The translations under genes were made by a program, and so were the position numbers. This document shows positions 35,401 through 45,213 of a DNA stretch of 64,000 nucleotides, piece after piece. Within the stretch, counting starts at the first letter, position 1; every line of letters starts with the position of its first letter. The notes below the pieces were generated by a model. The model was not told the origin of the DNA. It was given only the letters and a program-made list of their open reading frames with translations, and did not search any database. This DNA is from Hygrocybe punicea (taxonomy: Eukaryota > Basidiomycota > Agaricomycetes > Agaricales > Hygrophoraceae): positions 9,062,891-9,126,890 of the forward strand of contig OY744461.1 in assembly GCA_963556145.1 (NCBI GenBank). Reading direction: 5' to 3'.

Positions 35401-36163
35401 CAGCTGTGCATATGACTCTGTAATATCTATTTTATATGATATCTGGCAGGATAATAAGATTGCTTGGTCTAATTCTTTCAGAAATTTAAATTCCCAATTT
35501 CTTGGTGACTTGGTAGGTGGGTTTTCAAGATATTCTGATGGTGAATGCTCTTTAGAAGAAGTCCGTGATCATCTAAGGCATTGTCTGCATCAGCATTCAC
35601 CCAATAACTTCCCATGGGGAGCATTTACTAGTGTTAATACTTTATTGTATACATTACTACAAACAGAAATCCCCATTCTTTCATCTTGTATTTCTTGCCC
35701 TCAACGTCATCCTGTGTCCAGACAGCGGGAAGCAGCATGCAATTGCCTTATAGATGTTGGGGGAATTGACTTTGAATCTATTCAAGATGAACTTGATCTC
35801 TTTGTAATTTCTCTTGCTTCGAAGTGTACAATCTGCAATGACTTTCTACTTCGAAAATTCACTTTTGTAGATGCCCCTCCTTTACTTGCCTTTGCTGCAT
35901 CTGTATCCACCACTACTGTGAATCCTAATTTGGTAGTCACAGTTGAAGGAAAAACTGAACCATTGCGATATTGTCTCAGAGGTGTTATATATTATGGAAG
36001 TGGTCACTTCACATCTGTTATTGTCAGATTAACAGGTCAGGTTTGGTTTCATAATGGAATTATCACTGGAAGGTCTACAGAATATGAAGGAATGTTAGAG
36101 AATATCTTCTTAACTGTCTGCAGGTCCAAAAAACCTTGTATTTTTATATATGTTCTTGTATAG
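32459..36163 (+). pseudogene. Helitron Pif1 helicase with C-terminal cysteine-peptidase-like domain
   Basis: This continues in the same frame as the Rep part. IKYECLDARDDFHAQLRKG leads into the helicase. Walker A is GGMGGTGKT (about 33550), then VAPTGTAAALLAG. Walker B, VDYIFFDEVSML, lies between TGA codons at 33758-33760 and 33812-33814. Then MIFAGDFAQLPPAIG, LRENMRQ, GMPVMIRNN, TDFSSQGKT and YTALSRS complete the Pif1 set. From about 35380 a separate domain has NNSCAYDSVISILYD (candidate Cys) and GVIYYGSGHFTSVIV (candidate His), ending WFHNG; this looks like a USP/UCH-type peptidase. The stop is at 36161-36163. No frameshifts, only nonsense codons. Confidence 0.8.
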
Positions 36164-36261
36164 GTGATTTCTAAATGCTCCCATAAGCCAACTTGGATTA
36201 ATGTTACATTCTTGGATGTAGAAATATAGTTATATTTACAGCACATCATATGTTGTAAGAT

Positions 36262-36290
36262 ACAGCCATTACACTATACTGGCTGTCTAG
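36262..36290 (+). other. Helitron 3' terminus: hairpin plus CTAG
   Basis: ACAGCC and GGCTGT form a 6-bp perfect stem around a 13-base loop, with CTAG (CTRR) directly after it. The spacing to CTAG is shorter than in textbook Helitrons. This is inferred from pattern alone. Confidence 0.65.
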
Positions 36291-36314
36291 CAACAACTTA
36301 ATTAAATCAAGTAA

Positions 36315-37607
36315 GGACAGTTGTTATTTTATGGGAGCCTGAGAGGACTCGGATATGCCGTGCAAAGCAACGGCCCTCTAGCACAAGTGGATCAAGGAGA
36401 CCAGCTACAGATGAACGAGGAACATATTCACATGCTCAGAAAATGTGTGCAGCAATGACTTATGCCTTTGGTCATCTTCATGGGCTTGGAACAATGGCCT
36501 GGCATGAAAGTGGAAGTTCTGGAAGAATGGTTGGGAACCCATCTGTGTCCAATGTAGTATCAAGCTATATGGTAGGCCTGCGAAGAAGAAAGGTAAGTCA
36601 AGATATTTATTTATTTTGATATATAAATGCTAAATTACATACTAAGGTTCAGGCAGGAGAGACTTCTACGAGTGCATGTGCCATCACATCAGTCAGTCAG
36701 ATTTTCTTCAGGATAATCCAAGCAATGATTTGTATTCCCTCTTTTTTAGGCAATGCTCAGGAAATTGTTTGATTTTAACCACCAAACCCATATCTGGGCC
36801 ATCAAGGATTACACTCCAGGCTCTCGTGCACAGAAACAAAACCCCTCAAATATTCATGAATGGGGTGGTGGTCATACCCAGCCTTTATTGCAAGCTGCTT
36901 ACACAATTGCATTTCTGTGCTTATTGTGCATTGATGAAGTTCTGAAGATCCAGGCACATGACATTGAGATTATCTCTCCAACCTGCTTCAAGCTCACTTT
37001 GCCCTTCTGAAAGACTGAACAATTTGGAGGTGAGTGTTTGTTTTCCTTTATAATATGACAATGTCTGCTGTAGCTCATTCCCATCATTAGAAATCCAACC
37101 ATTTGTGCTGCATGCTCTGCCTCCCTCAGAGGCACATCTTTGCCCAGTTCGTGCCCTTGCAGAGTGGTTAGTTGAGTCCAATATTACACAAGGTTACATA
37201 TTTCACAAGATCGCTTCTGGTGACCGTGTTGCAGAGGCCAACCACCCCATGGTATGTACATGATTTTCTGGCATGTCACAGGCTGACCTAACTATGAGCA
37301 GACCTCTGAACAATTTCTGGAATTTTTCTGAAACAATCTACTTGATGTTGGTGTTGACCCTTATCCCTATGGAACTCACTCCTTCCGGCGTGGTGGTTGC
37401 CAGTACCTCTCATCAGAGCGCCGATGGCTTATTCGCCGCATCTGTGAGTGGGGAGGATGGAGCACAGAGTTCACACACTTGACCATTGTCAAGTACCTCA
37501 TCTCATCAAATGACAATCCCACCGAGAGGAGGGAAGACTTTTTCAATCCCAACCATGTGCCAACAGTCAAGTGCCCAGCTTGTGGAAGAACATGTGGTTG
37601 TGCATGA
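36315..37607 (+). pseudogene. Tyrosine-recombinase-like gene, catalytic part, two CGA-to-TGA stops
   Basis: Exons join as RRPATDERGTYSHAQKM..., YMVGLRRRK with VQAGETSTSA, then MLRKLFDFNHQ, WGGGHTQPLLQAAYTIAFLC, DEVLKIQAHD. After an intron comes PFVLHALPPSEAHLCPVRAL and, after another, YGTHSFRRGGCQYLSSERRW, EWGGWSTEFTHLTIVKYL and CPACGRTCGCA before TGA 37605-37607. HSFR (HxxR) and a candidate nucleophile Tyr are present. The first catalytic Arg, expected in LRxDEVL, reads Cys (TGC at 36927-36929). TGA codons at 37008-37010 and 37329-37331 replace likely Arg. It begins just after the Helitron 3' end. I infer a dead integrase-like gene of an Agaricomycete-expanded family. Confidence 0.68.
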
Positions 37608-37782
37608 GCTTGGTGTCAGTAGCAAACTGTAACATGCCTCCACCATTCCCCCTAGCCCTCTTAGTTCTGTAGGACTGTTGTAACAATAAATCAAAGGCAC
37701 ATTTATTCTTCCCAGAGTCGAACAATAAAATAAATACAATGACTAAAAACTAAGGGTTAGCCTTAGATAACATAAGGTAGTG

Positions 37783-39772
37783 TCAGGCGATAGTTGTTGG
37801 GTCACTCATGACAAATGTCTGGCCACCATGACGGTAAGTAAAATCTTCAGAGAAACGGAGGCCATACTCCCTTCGGGCTTGCTCTGCAATCTCTTGATGC
37901 TTGGCAACTCGTTGCTTTCGGAGTAGTTGGGTGATGGTCGTGAAGGTCATTCGGTTGCCATTAGGTTGACAAAACTCCCTCCAGAAATCTTCTGGCGTAT
38001 TTTCCCGATAACGCTCAACAACCACCTAGAATGGCAAGATGGCAACCTCAGTATGGCACTGATGACACAACAGAAAGCATACCTTCCATTCAAACCATTT
38101 TGTTTTTGTTCCTTTCCACTGGTCCTTTTTGCCGTACTTGTACAGTTCGGGCCAATATGACACAGGAATGGGATGGCCACCAACGACCAACGGGGATCTC
38201 CCACACCAGTGCAGCGTTGTGTCATCCCACATGCTGTTGAGGCGTGGGATGTCATCGGCGAACGAGACAGCAGGTGGGTCTGGGATGCTGTCCCCCGAAA
38301 TTTGAAGGGCGGTGCCATTTCCGAGTACAAGCAAGTGCCCTGGCAATGACACCGGCGGAGGTGGCAACCCACCAGAAGATGGCGGGGTGCAGGCATGAGC
38401 CTGATTGGGTGGTGCAAGGGCCACATGCTGGCCTTCAGGAGGCAGTGGGTGGGTCATTGCCATTTGAGTTAGTACTGCCGACAGCTGTGCCTGCGTCTGC
38501 CGAAGCAGGGAGCTGATGTTGTTTGTGGGCTGAATGCCCCAATTTAGCATTGCAGCAGCACAGTGGAGTGACATGGATTATTCACCTCTGCAGTTGTCTG
38601 CTTGGCTAGTCTGCTCATTGCGAGCTCTTGCCCAGGCGGCTGCATTGAGGTGGAGTCAGGCATGGCTCCACCATGTGTCAGGCCATTGTCTGGATTCGGG
38701 TGCTGCCCATAATGATCCTCATCGTCAAGGGTGGTGGGCTGGTATGGAAACAGGGCCATCACTTTTTTTGCCTTCAGTGAAACAGTCAGAAGCGCAGTAA
38801 TTGCAGGCATGCACGTTACGTACCCATGGGATGAGCTGCCGGACTTGTTCAGCAGTCCGGGTATCCCTTGACCGCTCCATTGGGAGGGCGTGGATGATGG
38901 CGCCATTTGCATCAGGGACGCCGCGGCTGAGTAGTGCCTCACGGCGCAGTGCTGACAGCTTGGCTTTGGACTTTCGAACCCCTGGCCTGGGTCCTTTATG
39001 TGAGCGCTTCGCGCCAGGAAGTAAACTGGAGGTGGTGGGGGGCAGTCAGTCCGGAGCATTGGGGAAGAGGGCAGAGATGGGTATTAGCTCACCTATCCCA
39101 TGCGTTCGAGTCTCCGCTGAACGCCTTCAGCTGCTCACGCAGTGCGGCAACGTTGCCTGACATTGGGAGGCAGAACTCGCGGCACCAATCTTTCAGAGTG
39201 GACTTCGTCTGCCCACGACTGGGAGATGCGGCGGGATGGCACGACCGAGAAGAAACAAAATTATTAGCAAAGATGTCTGTCCGAGCACTCCGGAAGAAAA
39301 AAAGAGAGAGGGGAAGGGACTCACAGCGTCAGATGCCGCACCTCGTGCTGACCGTTTGCCCCCACTCGACCCGGAAATGGGAGGGGCCCGTCCTCGCTTG
39401 GAGAGGAGGGTGATAACGACAAGGGCGGCTGGTTGGCACTGCTGGCGCAGCTGGCACTTGAGCTGGGCGTCACCGTGGGTGCTTCTGTCGCCATGGCGGG
39501 TGGGGAACCTTGGGAGCAGGATGCGTTGAGGGTGGGAACGGGACGGGGACTTGGGGGTGGGAAGGCGAGGTGCAGAGAGAGCGCTAGGGCAAGGAGGGTG
39601 CCGGAAACGCGAACGAGGAGGTACACGAGGAGGTGGATAACGACGCCGATGAGATCGACGAAATTGGCGGGGACCTGAGAGGTGGGAGTGGCGGTTGTTG
39701 TCGGTGAGGAACTGGAGGCGTCGTTGGTGGGTGGCCTGGTTGGTGCGACCGGGTGCCGTGGGTCCTCGCCAT
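37783..39772 (-). pseudogene. SAP-domain family gene, Agaricomycete-specific
   Basis: ATG at 39772 starts MARTHGTRSHQPGHPP, followed by a long Ser/Pro-rich region. A SAP-like motif, STLKDWCREFCLPMSGNVAA then LREQLKAF, is encoded at about 39225-39100. The next exon reads RPGVRKSKAKLSALRREALL and ERSRDTRTAEQVRQLIPWV. The last exons carry SFADDIPRLNSMWDD, SYWPELYKYGKKDQWKGTKT, then VVVERYRENTPEDFW and YGLRFSEDFTYRHGGQTFVM. This order matches a repeated mushroom family that I know only as hypothetical; the SAP motif suggests DNA binding. The frame ends at TGA 37783-37785, where family members continue with Arg (CGA). The junction near 39600 needs a frame change that I cannot explain by splicing, so the gene may be broken. 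Confidence 0.55.
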
Positions 39773-40362
39773 TGCTCGTCCTAGCACGGCATCAGCAGAT
39801 TTGAGAGCGAGGGGGTGGATTGGACAGTTTGAAGCCTGTTTGGCTGCCTTTGGTCCCAAAGGCACGATCTCACCCAAATCGGGATCGAAGCCCGAGCGAG
39901 TCCCGGCATTCTCTGGGTGACAGAACCGTCTGTTCTCAGAGAGAAGTACTTCCCACTCCGCGATTGTCACTGGCAGAACATGACATTTGCCTTTTATGGA
40001 AGGCAGCCCTGATCATAGAATTGACTTGCTTAATAGCACTACAAAGCTTAAGGTTGGAGGTCTCTTGTTCCTTGACCACATGGCACCCCTTTGACTCTTG
40101 GGACCCTGTAATAAGGAGCTCTTCTATAGCAACTATAGGTAGTGTTGCCACGGCGCGGTCTGGCTCGGCTGGGCTACAGCTAACAATGGCTAACCCATAT
40201 ATGGGTTATTAGCTGAACTGGGCCATTGTGGCAATGGCTAAACTGTGGTTAACCATCCAAAAAAGGCAATTTGTAGTGTCACATATATAATTATTTTGTA
40301 TTTACTGTTTGTCATCACTCACCTGTACAAAATATTAGTGAGTATTCCTAGAGACTCATCAT
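39773..40362. repeat. Non-coding stretch with a hAT-like palindromic end (40140-40262)
   Basis: TAGTGTTGCC at 40140-40149 opens a GC-rich segment with the palindrome GCTAACCCATATATGGGTTA around 40188. It closes with GGTTAACC at 40251. It resembles the element at 2344-2420. The rest of the stretch shows no gene. Confidence 0.4.
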
Positions 40363-41060
40363 TTGCCTGTACAAAGTACAAGCAAGCTTTTATCTTGGCT
40401 CAGGCGCTCCTTTGTTCCCTTGTTCCCTTGTTCTGTCCCCATTCGCCCATACAAAGTACACGCGACCTCTAGGCAAATCTCTTTCAGGCGTCCTTCTTGT
40501 TTGCCCATACAAAGTACCAGCGAGCTCCAGGCCCCTCTTGGCTCAGACACTCCCTCGTTCCGTCCTCATTCGCCTGTACAAAGTACACATGGGCTCCAGG
40601 CAAATCTTCGTTCGGGCACACTTACTACGTTCTCGTTCGCCCGTACAAAGTACCAGCGAGCTCTTGGCTCAGACTCTCCCTCGTTCCGTCCTCGTTCGCC
40701 TGTACAAAGTACACATGGGCTCCAGGCAAATCTTCGTTCGGGCATTCTTACTACGTTCTCATTCGCCCATACAAAGTACCAGCGAGCTCCAGGCCCTCTT
40801 GGCTTAGATGCCTGTCCTCGTTCGCCCATACAATACACGTGGGCTCTCAGGCAAATCTCCATTCAGGCACGCTTACTACATTCTCATTCGCCTGCACACA
40901 GTACCAGCAAGCTCCAGGACCCCTGGCTCAGACATTCCCTCATTCCGCACTCACTGGCTCATACAAGCTATCAGTGAGCTCTAGACTCCCTTTGGCCTTG
41001 GCTTGGGTGCTGCCATCAGTCAATCCATTCTCATTCACCTATACGAAGTCCCAGTGAGCT
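40363..41060. repeat. Minisatellite with 126-bp higher-order unit
   Basis: About eleven copies of a core like CGCCYRTACAAAGTAC occur. Two monomer types alternate: one continues CAGCGAGCTC, the other ACATGGGCTC. Core starts at 40572, 40639, 40698, 40765, 40824 and 40891 give spacings of 67 and 59 in alternation, a 126-bp dimer. Because 126 is divisible by three, all three plus-strand frames stay open over hundreds of bases; none has a credible protein. Confidence 0.88.
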
Positions 41061-41186
41061 TGGTGTTCCATCATTTCTTGTCCTTGGGCTCCATCTTACA
41101 TTGACCGATTCTTCCCTCCTTGGCATCCGTATCTGTATGTACCATTTTTTTTGCACCTATTCTATTAACTCAAAAAGTGCTGTCAG

Positions 41187-42864
41187 ATGGAGTCGACCTT
41201 CAAAACCTTCCTCCTCGATAACTTTGTGATCACCTCCCCAAACGCAGGTCCCTTAGCTGCCTTCCCCAGTTCCCACAACTTCGGCTGCGACGATCCATCT
41301 CCAGAATGGACCTATAAGACGAACTGGGCCCGCAATGACTTTATACAGCTCCCATTTGTGCCCTGTTCAGTCCGATGGGATCATCCACTAATACAGTGTC
41401 TAGTTTGTAATTACAAGTCGCTACCTATTGAACGCGTCAGTATTCACTTCCAATTATCAGTTGTTGTCCAACAAAAATGGCGTGATCTTGAAACTGCTCT
41501 CTTTGTGGTCACTCAGGAATTGCTGGCATGAACCCCAGCCTTTTTTTCACTTGAATCCAAATGTTTCCCCCTTCCACACACATATGGCTACTGCTGCCTT
41601 CATACACATGAACACGCTGCCAGAAAGTGTGCCATGATGTCACGAGATGCTTTCATACCATTGGTGTTCAATGGGCATCTCATTTTTCATAATGAATCAT
41701 GAACTATATGGCGACAACCCTAAGTGGGTGAAGATACTCATTGATGAAACCAAGATCCACCCAGAGTGGGTCCAACAACTGCGAGATTCACCAATTGCCG
41801 ACTTCACCGACAGTGTTCCAAAAGTAGGCATTGTCATAGATGTACATAAATGCAAATGGTTAGGACACCTCCCAAGACTTATCAGAGCCTGCATCCCTAT
41901 CTGGTTTATATGGAGCACCCCCTATGCACATCACTGCAATCTGAGGTGGCAAAATACTTACCTAACAGTGCACAAGTCCAGGCTGCATTACAACAGTGGG
42001 AGTTGGAGCAGTTGCCTCCGACACCATCTGGCGCTACCGTAGATGTAACACCCTCCCCAGAGAAATTTCCTAAACCGAACCCGGGCTCTTGCCAGAAATA
42101 TGGAGAAACTTGGCAGGAGTTCTTTGTTCGACAAGCGGTACGCCACGAGAGAATTGCTGCCGTTGAGACTGCACAAGAAAAAGCCACTCGCTTGGCTCAC
42201 CAGAAGGAAAGTGAGCGCACACCGGGGAAGAGAGGGGCTGCTGTCTTCTGCTGGCTGGAAACAGATGGCTGTTGCCTCAGAACGAGAGTCAATTTCAGAG
42301 AGATAGAGGATCTTTGGGAAGAAAGCCAGCAGAACATATGCGGTATAATGCTTTTGACTCTCAATATTTTGCAGGACCCTCGCCCTCAAGTGGCTTCGAC
42401 ATACAACGGCCCAATCTTCAACTTTGTCACACGTCTACTCCATGAACCAGTGGACAGCTCATCAGCCATGCCATGGGATTTCAGTTCATCCAGTCTTTTT
42501 CCATTGTGTGAAAGACAGGACCATTATTTGACAATTGAGCCGAAGGACATGGTAGGCAATACAGCGAAAAAATTATATTTCATTTACGCTACGAAGGCTA
42601 CCAAGGGTATTGATTGGCTGCTCGCAGTAGATAGTCCGGTTACTGCTATACAATGCCTCCACTTGTGCAGAGATATTACAAAAGCTGTTCGGTATCTCAT
42701 GGGACAAGGAATTCCATTCAATACTCTTAATCCTTGCCATGTGTTTTCACCTCCACTGACCACCTCCTGTCTCTCTTGGTGTGCGTCCAATCAGTTATCA
42801 GCCTGATGCTGCTGATTATGCCACTTATGAAGCGGCTCAGGACCATTTTCTCTGTTCTTCACAT
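41187..42864 (+). pseudogene. Agaricomycete hypothetical gene, 5' part, cut by an LTR element
   Basis: ATG at 41187 begins MESTFKTFLLDNFVITSP. Later blocks are HPEWVQQLRDSPIADF, VGIVIDVHKCKWLGHLPRLI, IPIWFIW, FPKPNPGSCQKYGETWQEFF, KRGAAVFCWLETDG, VNFREIEDLWEE and YATYEAAQDHFLCSSH, ending at the LTR junction. The order matches a very common mushroom family of unknown function (ID-x-DVSPGV-like core, GETWRQFF, FYWEEEDG). TGA at 41529-41531 and frame changes near 41690, 41950 and 42335 show that it is decayed. It resumes at 45218. Confidence 0.65.
42861..42864. repeat. Likely 4-bp target duplication, left copy (ACAT)
   Basis: ACAT precedes the left LTR and ACGT (45214-45217) follows the right one. 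One CpG transition explains the mismatch. Confidence 0.55.
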
Positions 42865-43011
42865 TGGAGTGGGTCGGAGGTCCCTCAGGATCGCAAGAGG
42901 GAAGGAGCTGTGCAAAGGCTAAGATAGGACTGTCTACTACATCCCAAAGGCTACTAACTACAACGAACCGTGGGAACTCTATCACGTGACTGTCCAGGCA
43001 CAACTACTACA
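42865..43011 (-). repeat. 3' LTR (147 bp)
   Basis: It differs from the other LTR at five positions, all transitions, four of them within CpG. The lengths are identical and there are no indels. Confidence 0.9.
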
Positions 43012-43169
43012 AGTGCCCCCCCTCTTGTAGCGACGCCCTCGTTGCTATCAGCAAGAGGAAAACAAAAGAACAGAAATGGGGAATGGGAAAAGGAAAGGAA
43101 AGGAAAGGAAAGGAACAGACACAAAACAAACAGAACAGAAAGAAATCGGTCCACAAAGAAAGCTCTACA

Positions 43170-44810
43170 CTACCTAGGCCTTGTCCAGCCCAAAGCTATG
43201 AGCGCCCAACTCAAATCACGAAGGCAGGGGTCATGATCCCAGTCAAGAATTGCTGGGTTGGTTGGTTTTGAGCTGGTGGGTATGAAGGGTCGTGTGATGG
43301 TTGGCCAGCCAGGCCCCATGCCTCGCGGGTGGTTCTGAGACCAGATGGGACCAATGGGGGTGACAAAAGTTTGTCGGGGACGTGGGCAGTTACATTGTCG
43401 AGCCTGGCGCCGTAGGGTGGAAAACAGCTGTCCAGTGGTGTTGGAACGGAGGGTCGAAAGGTCGCGTGGGTTTCGTGTTGGGATGGTTGGATATATGGGA
43501 ATGGTAGCTGATTCCTCGGCCCAGTCGAATTGCATAGGGGCAGGTGTGGGTCGGGGTACACTCATTGAGGTGGGGGTGGACATGCGAATCAAGCCATTCG
43601 CAGTCCCTCGTTGGCCTTTCCCATCATCTTGGCGCGTATCCTCATTCATCGCCGGGACTTCCTCGCTCATCTCGGCTACCCTCGTCGTCTCTGTCTCTCC
43701 GTTCTTCATGTATGCGTCGGCTCACGTTTCGATGCCGTTGAGCCTTGGCATTCACAGTTGCAGCGTCTGGATGGCAGCGTCGTGATCCTGGGCTGATGTG
43801 GGCATGTGTGGGCATGTACTTGGGGGGGAAATGGGGTCTGGGGCGCGTTTGGGTGTGTTCTGTCGCACGGGCATGGGCTTTGGGGCCGGGGTGGGACTTG
43901 AGACACGTTCAGACATGTTTTGCAGCAGGGACGGTGTGTTTGCGGTCGATGTGGGTGCGCAACGTGTCTCTTGTTGAGTTTCAGGTGCAGTGGTTTGTGT
44001 TGGGGTAGTATTCGATGATGGGGCGTTGTCCAATGCGGTTGCCATTGCTTCCGGTGATGGTGGGCGTGTTGGGCCATGCTGGGACGCTTTCTTGCGCATG
44101 GATGGGGCCGTCTGGGTGCTTGATGATGACATGGCGCGCTCTGGCGCACCTGTCATGGTGTTTGCTATTTTTGGGCCTGGTGGGGACTCGTCCATCTGCA
44201 CTGACGCAGAGGTGCAGGTGGATGGGGCCATTTGGCTTGGGGTTGGCGCATAGCACATCATTGTTGGTGTAAGTGGGTGCGCTGAGGTTGCGACTGCGGT
44301 TGAGCTGATGGATGGCGTCGTCTGTGCGGCTGTAGTGGCATAGGTGGGTGTCGTCTGGGTCGACGCGGAAATGCCGTTGGTAGGTGTTGTTTGCATTGGG
44401 GTGATTGTCGGCGTTTGCATTGACGCGTATGTGTGGGTATGCAGCACTGTTTTGGCTGAGACGGAAGTGCCGGTGAGTGGCTCTGTTTGGGCTGATGCGG
44501 AAGCCCTGGTTGGCGCCGCATCCGTTTGCACCGACGCGGACTTGCTGGTGGGCGATGGCGCCAACTGGGTGGGTGCGCAGAGGACGGTGGGTGCTGTAGA
44601 ACGCTCCCAGTGAGCACGTTCTTCGGCAATGCCCTGTAGGATTCCTTCAGCTCTGCCTTTTTCGAGGCATCCTGCTACCAATCTCTCGACATCTGTCATG
44701 CGCACAAGCGTGCCATCTCAAGACAGGGAACCTGAAGCGGTGGGTGCAGGCTGTTGTTGGGTCACAGAAGCTGGGGCTTTTTTTGTAGTTTTCTTTTTGT
44801 AGTTTGTCAT
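43170..44810 (-). pseudogene. Gag-like protein of the LTR element, three TGA codons
   Basis: One frame runs from ATG 44810 (MTNYKKKTTKKAPASV) to TAG 43170-43172, 547 codons including the stop. It is broken only by TGA at 44718-44720, 43752-43754 and 43722-43724. CGA (Arg) would restore each. After VERLVAGCLEKGRAEGIL and GIAEERAHWER comes a long Thr/Pro/Ser region with a recurring SASVQTD/ASAQTE/ASTQTT motif. The C-terminus reads LDWDHDPCLRDLSWALIALG. No zinc knuckle or protease motif was seen. The family is known to me only from mushroom repeats; gag is inferred from its position between PBS and PPT. Confidence 0.65.
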
Positions 44811-45038
44811 GGCGAAATAAAATGTGAAAAAGTTCTCAGGTGTTTGGTCTTCGGGTCTCGGTACTCAGGTTCTGAAAGTTCTTGGTGCTCGGTTCTCGGT
44901 GCTCAAGGTTCTGAAAGTTCTCGGAATAAAGGGCTTGGTTCTCAGTGCTCGGAAATGTTCTAGGGCTCGAAAAAGTGTAGGAAGGCCAGAAAAAAAAAAA
45001 CAGCAGAAAAGGTGGGAGATCACAAGGAATTGCTGGCA

Positions 45039-45063
45039 GGGTTCGAATCCGCTCTCATCACCA
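45039..45063 (-). other. Primer-binding site (25 nt, tRNA-complementary)
   Basis: The plus strand reads GGGTTCGAATCC plus GCTCTCATCACCA, i.e. a tRNA T-arm, acceptor strand and CCA. It lies three bases from the 5' LTR. On the element strand it starts TGG, as expected for a PBS. The tRNA identity is unknown to me. A 25-base match is longer than usual. Confidence 0.8.
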
Positions 45064-45066
45064 CGT

Positions 45067-45213
45067 TGGAGTGGGTCAGAGGTCCCTCAGGATTGCAAGA
45101 GGGAAGGAGTTGTGCAAAGGCTAAGATAGGACTGTCTACTACATCCCGAAGGCTACTAACTACAACGAACCATGGGAACTCTATCACGTGACTGTCCAGG
45201 CACAACTACTACA
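45067..45213 (-). repeat. 5' LTR (147 bp)
   Basis: The partner of 42865-43011. ACGT follows at 45214-45217, then the interrupted host exon resumes. Confidence 0.9.

Larger units (their letters stand above)
28170..36290 (+). mobile_element. Helitron (HUH Rep - Pif1 helicase - peptidase-like)
   Basis: This AT-rich, CpG-poor block encodes a single long reading frame interrupted only by three stop codons. The order is a DUF6570-like region, Helitron-like N domain, HUH Rep motif, two-Tyr motif, Pif1 helicase and a C-terminal cysteine-peptidase-like domain. The 3' end is marked by a hairpin at 36262-36286 followed at once by CTAG (36287-36290), the classic Helitron 3' signature. The 5' end is not located; 28170 is where composition changes. 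Rolling-circle elements make no target duplication, and none is seen. Confidence 0.8.
42865..45213 (-). mobile_element. Gag-only LTR retrotransposon (2.35 kb, 147-bp LTRs)
   Basis: Two 147-bp direct repeats (42865-43011 and 45067-45213) bound a 2,349-bp element. On the element's own (minus) strand it begins TGTAGTAGTTG and ends CACTCCA. A 25-base primer-binding site next to the 5' LTR matches the 3' end of a tRNA including CCA. A purine tract (GAGGGGGGG) borders the 3' LTR. One long frame encodes a gag-like protein; no reverse transcriptase, RNase H or integrase is present. This fits a non-autonomous element of TR-GAG or LARD type. It sits inside the hypothetical gene split at 42864/45218. 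Confidence 0.85.

Noticed and set aside
40363..41057. Three overlapping plus-strand ORFs of 131-204 residues
   Set aside because: They arise from the 126-bp minisatellite; none has a plausible protein composition or start context.
45039..45063. Possible tRNA gene
   Set aside because: Only the T-arm and acceptor strand with CCA are present. Eukaryotic tRNA genes do not encode CCA, and the position next to an LTR identifies a primer-binding site.
42865..45213. Simple segmental duplication of 147 bp
   Set aside because: TG...CA ends, PBS, purine tract and the split host gene show that the repeats are LTRs.
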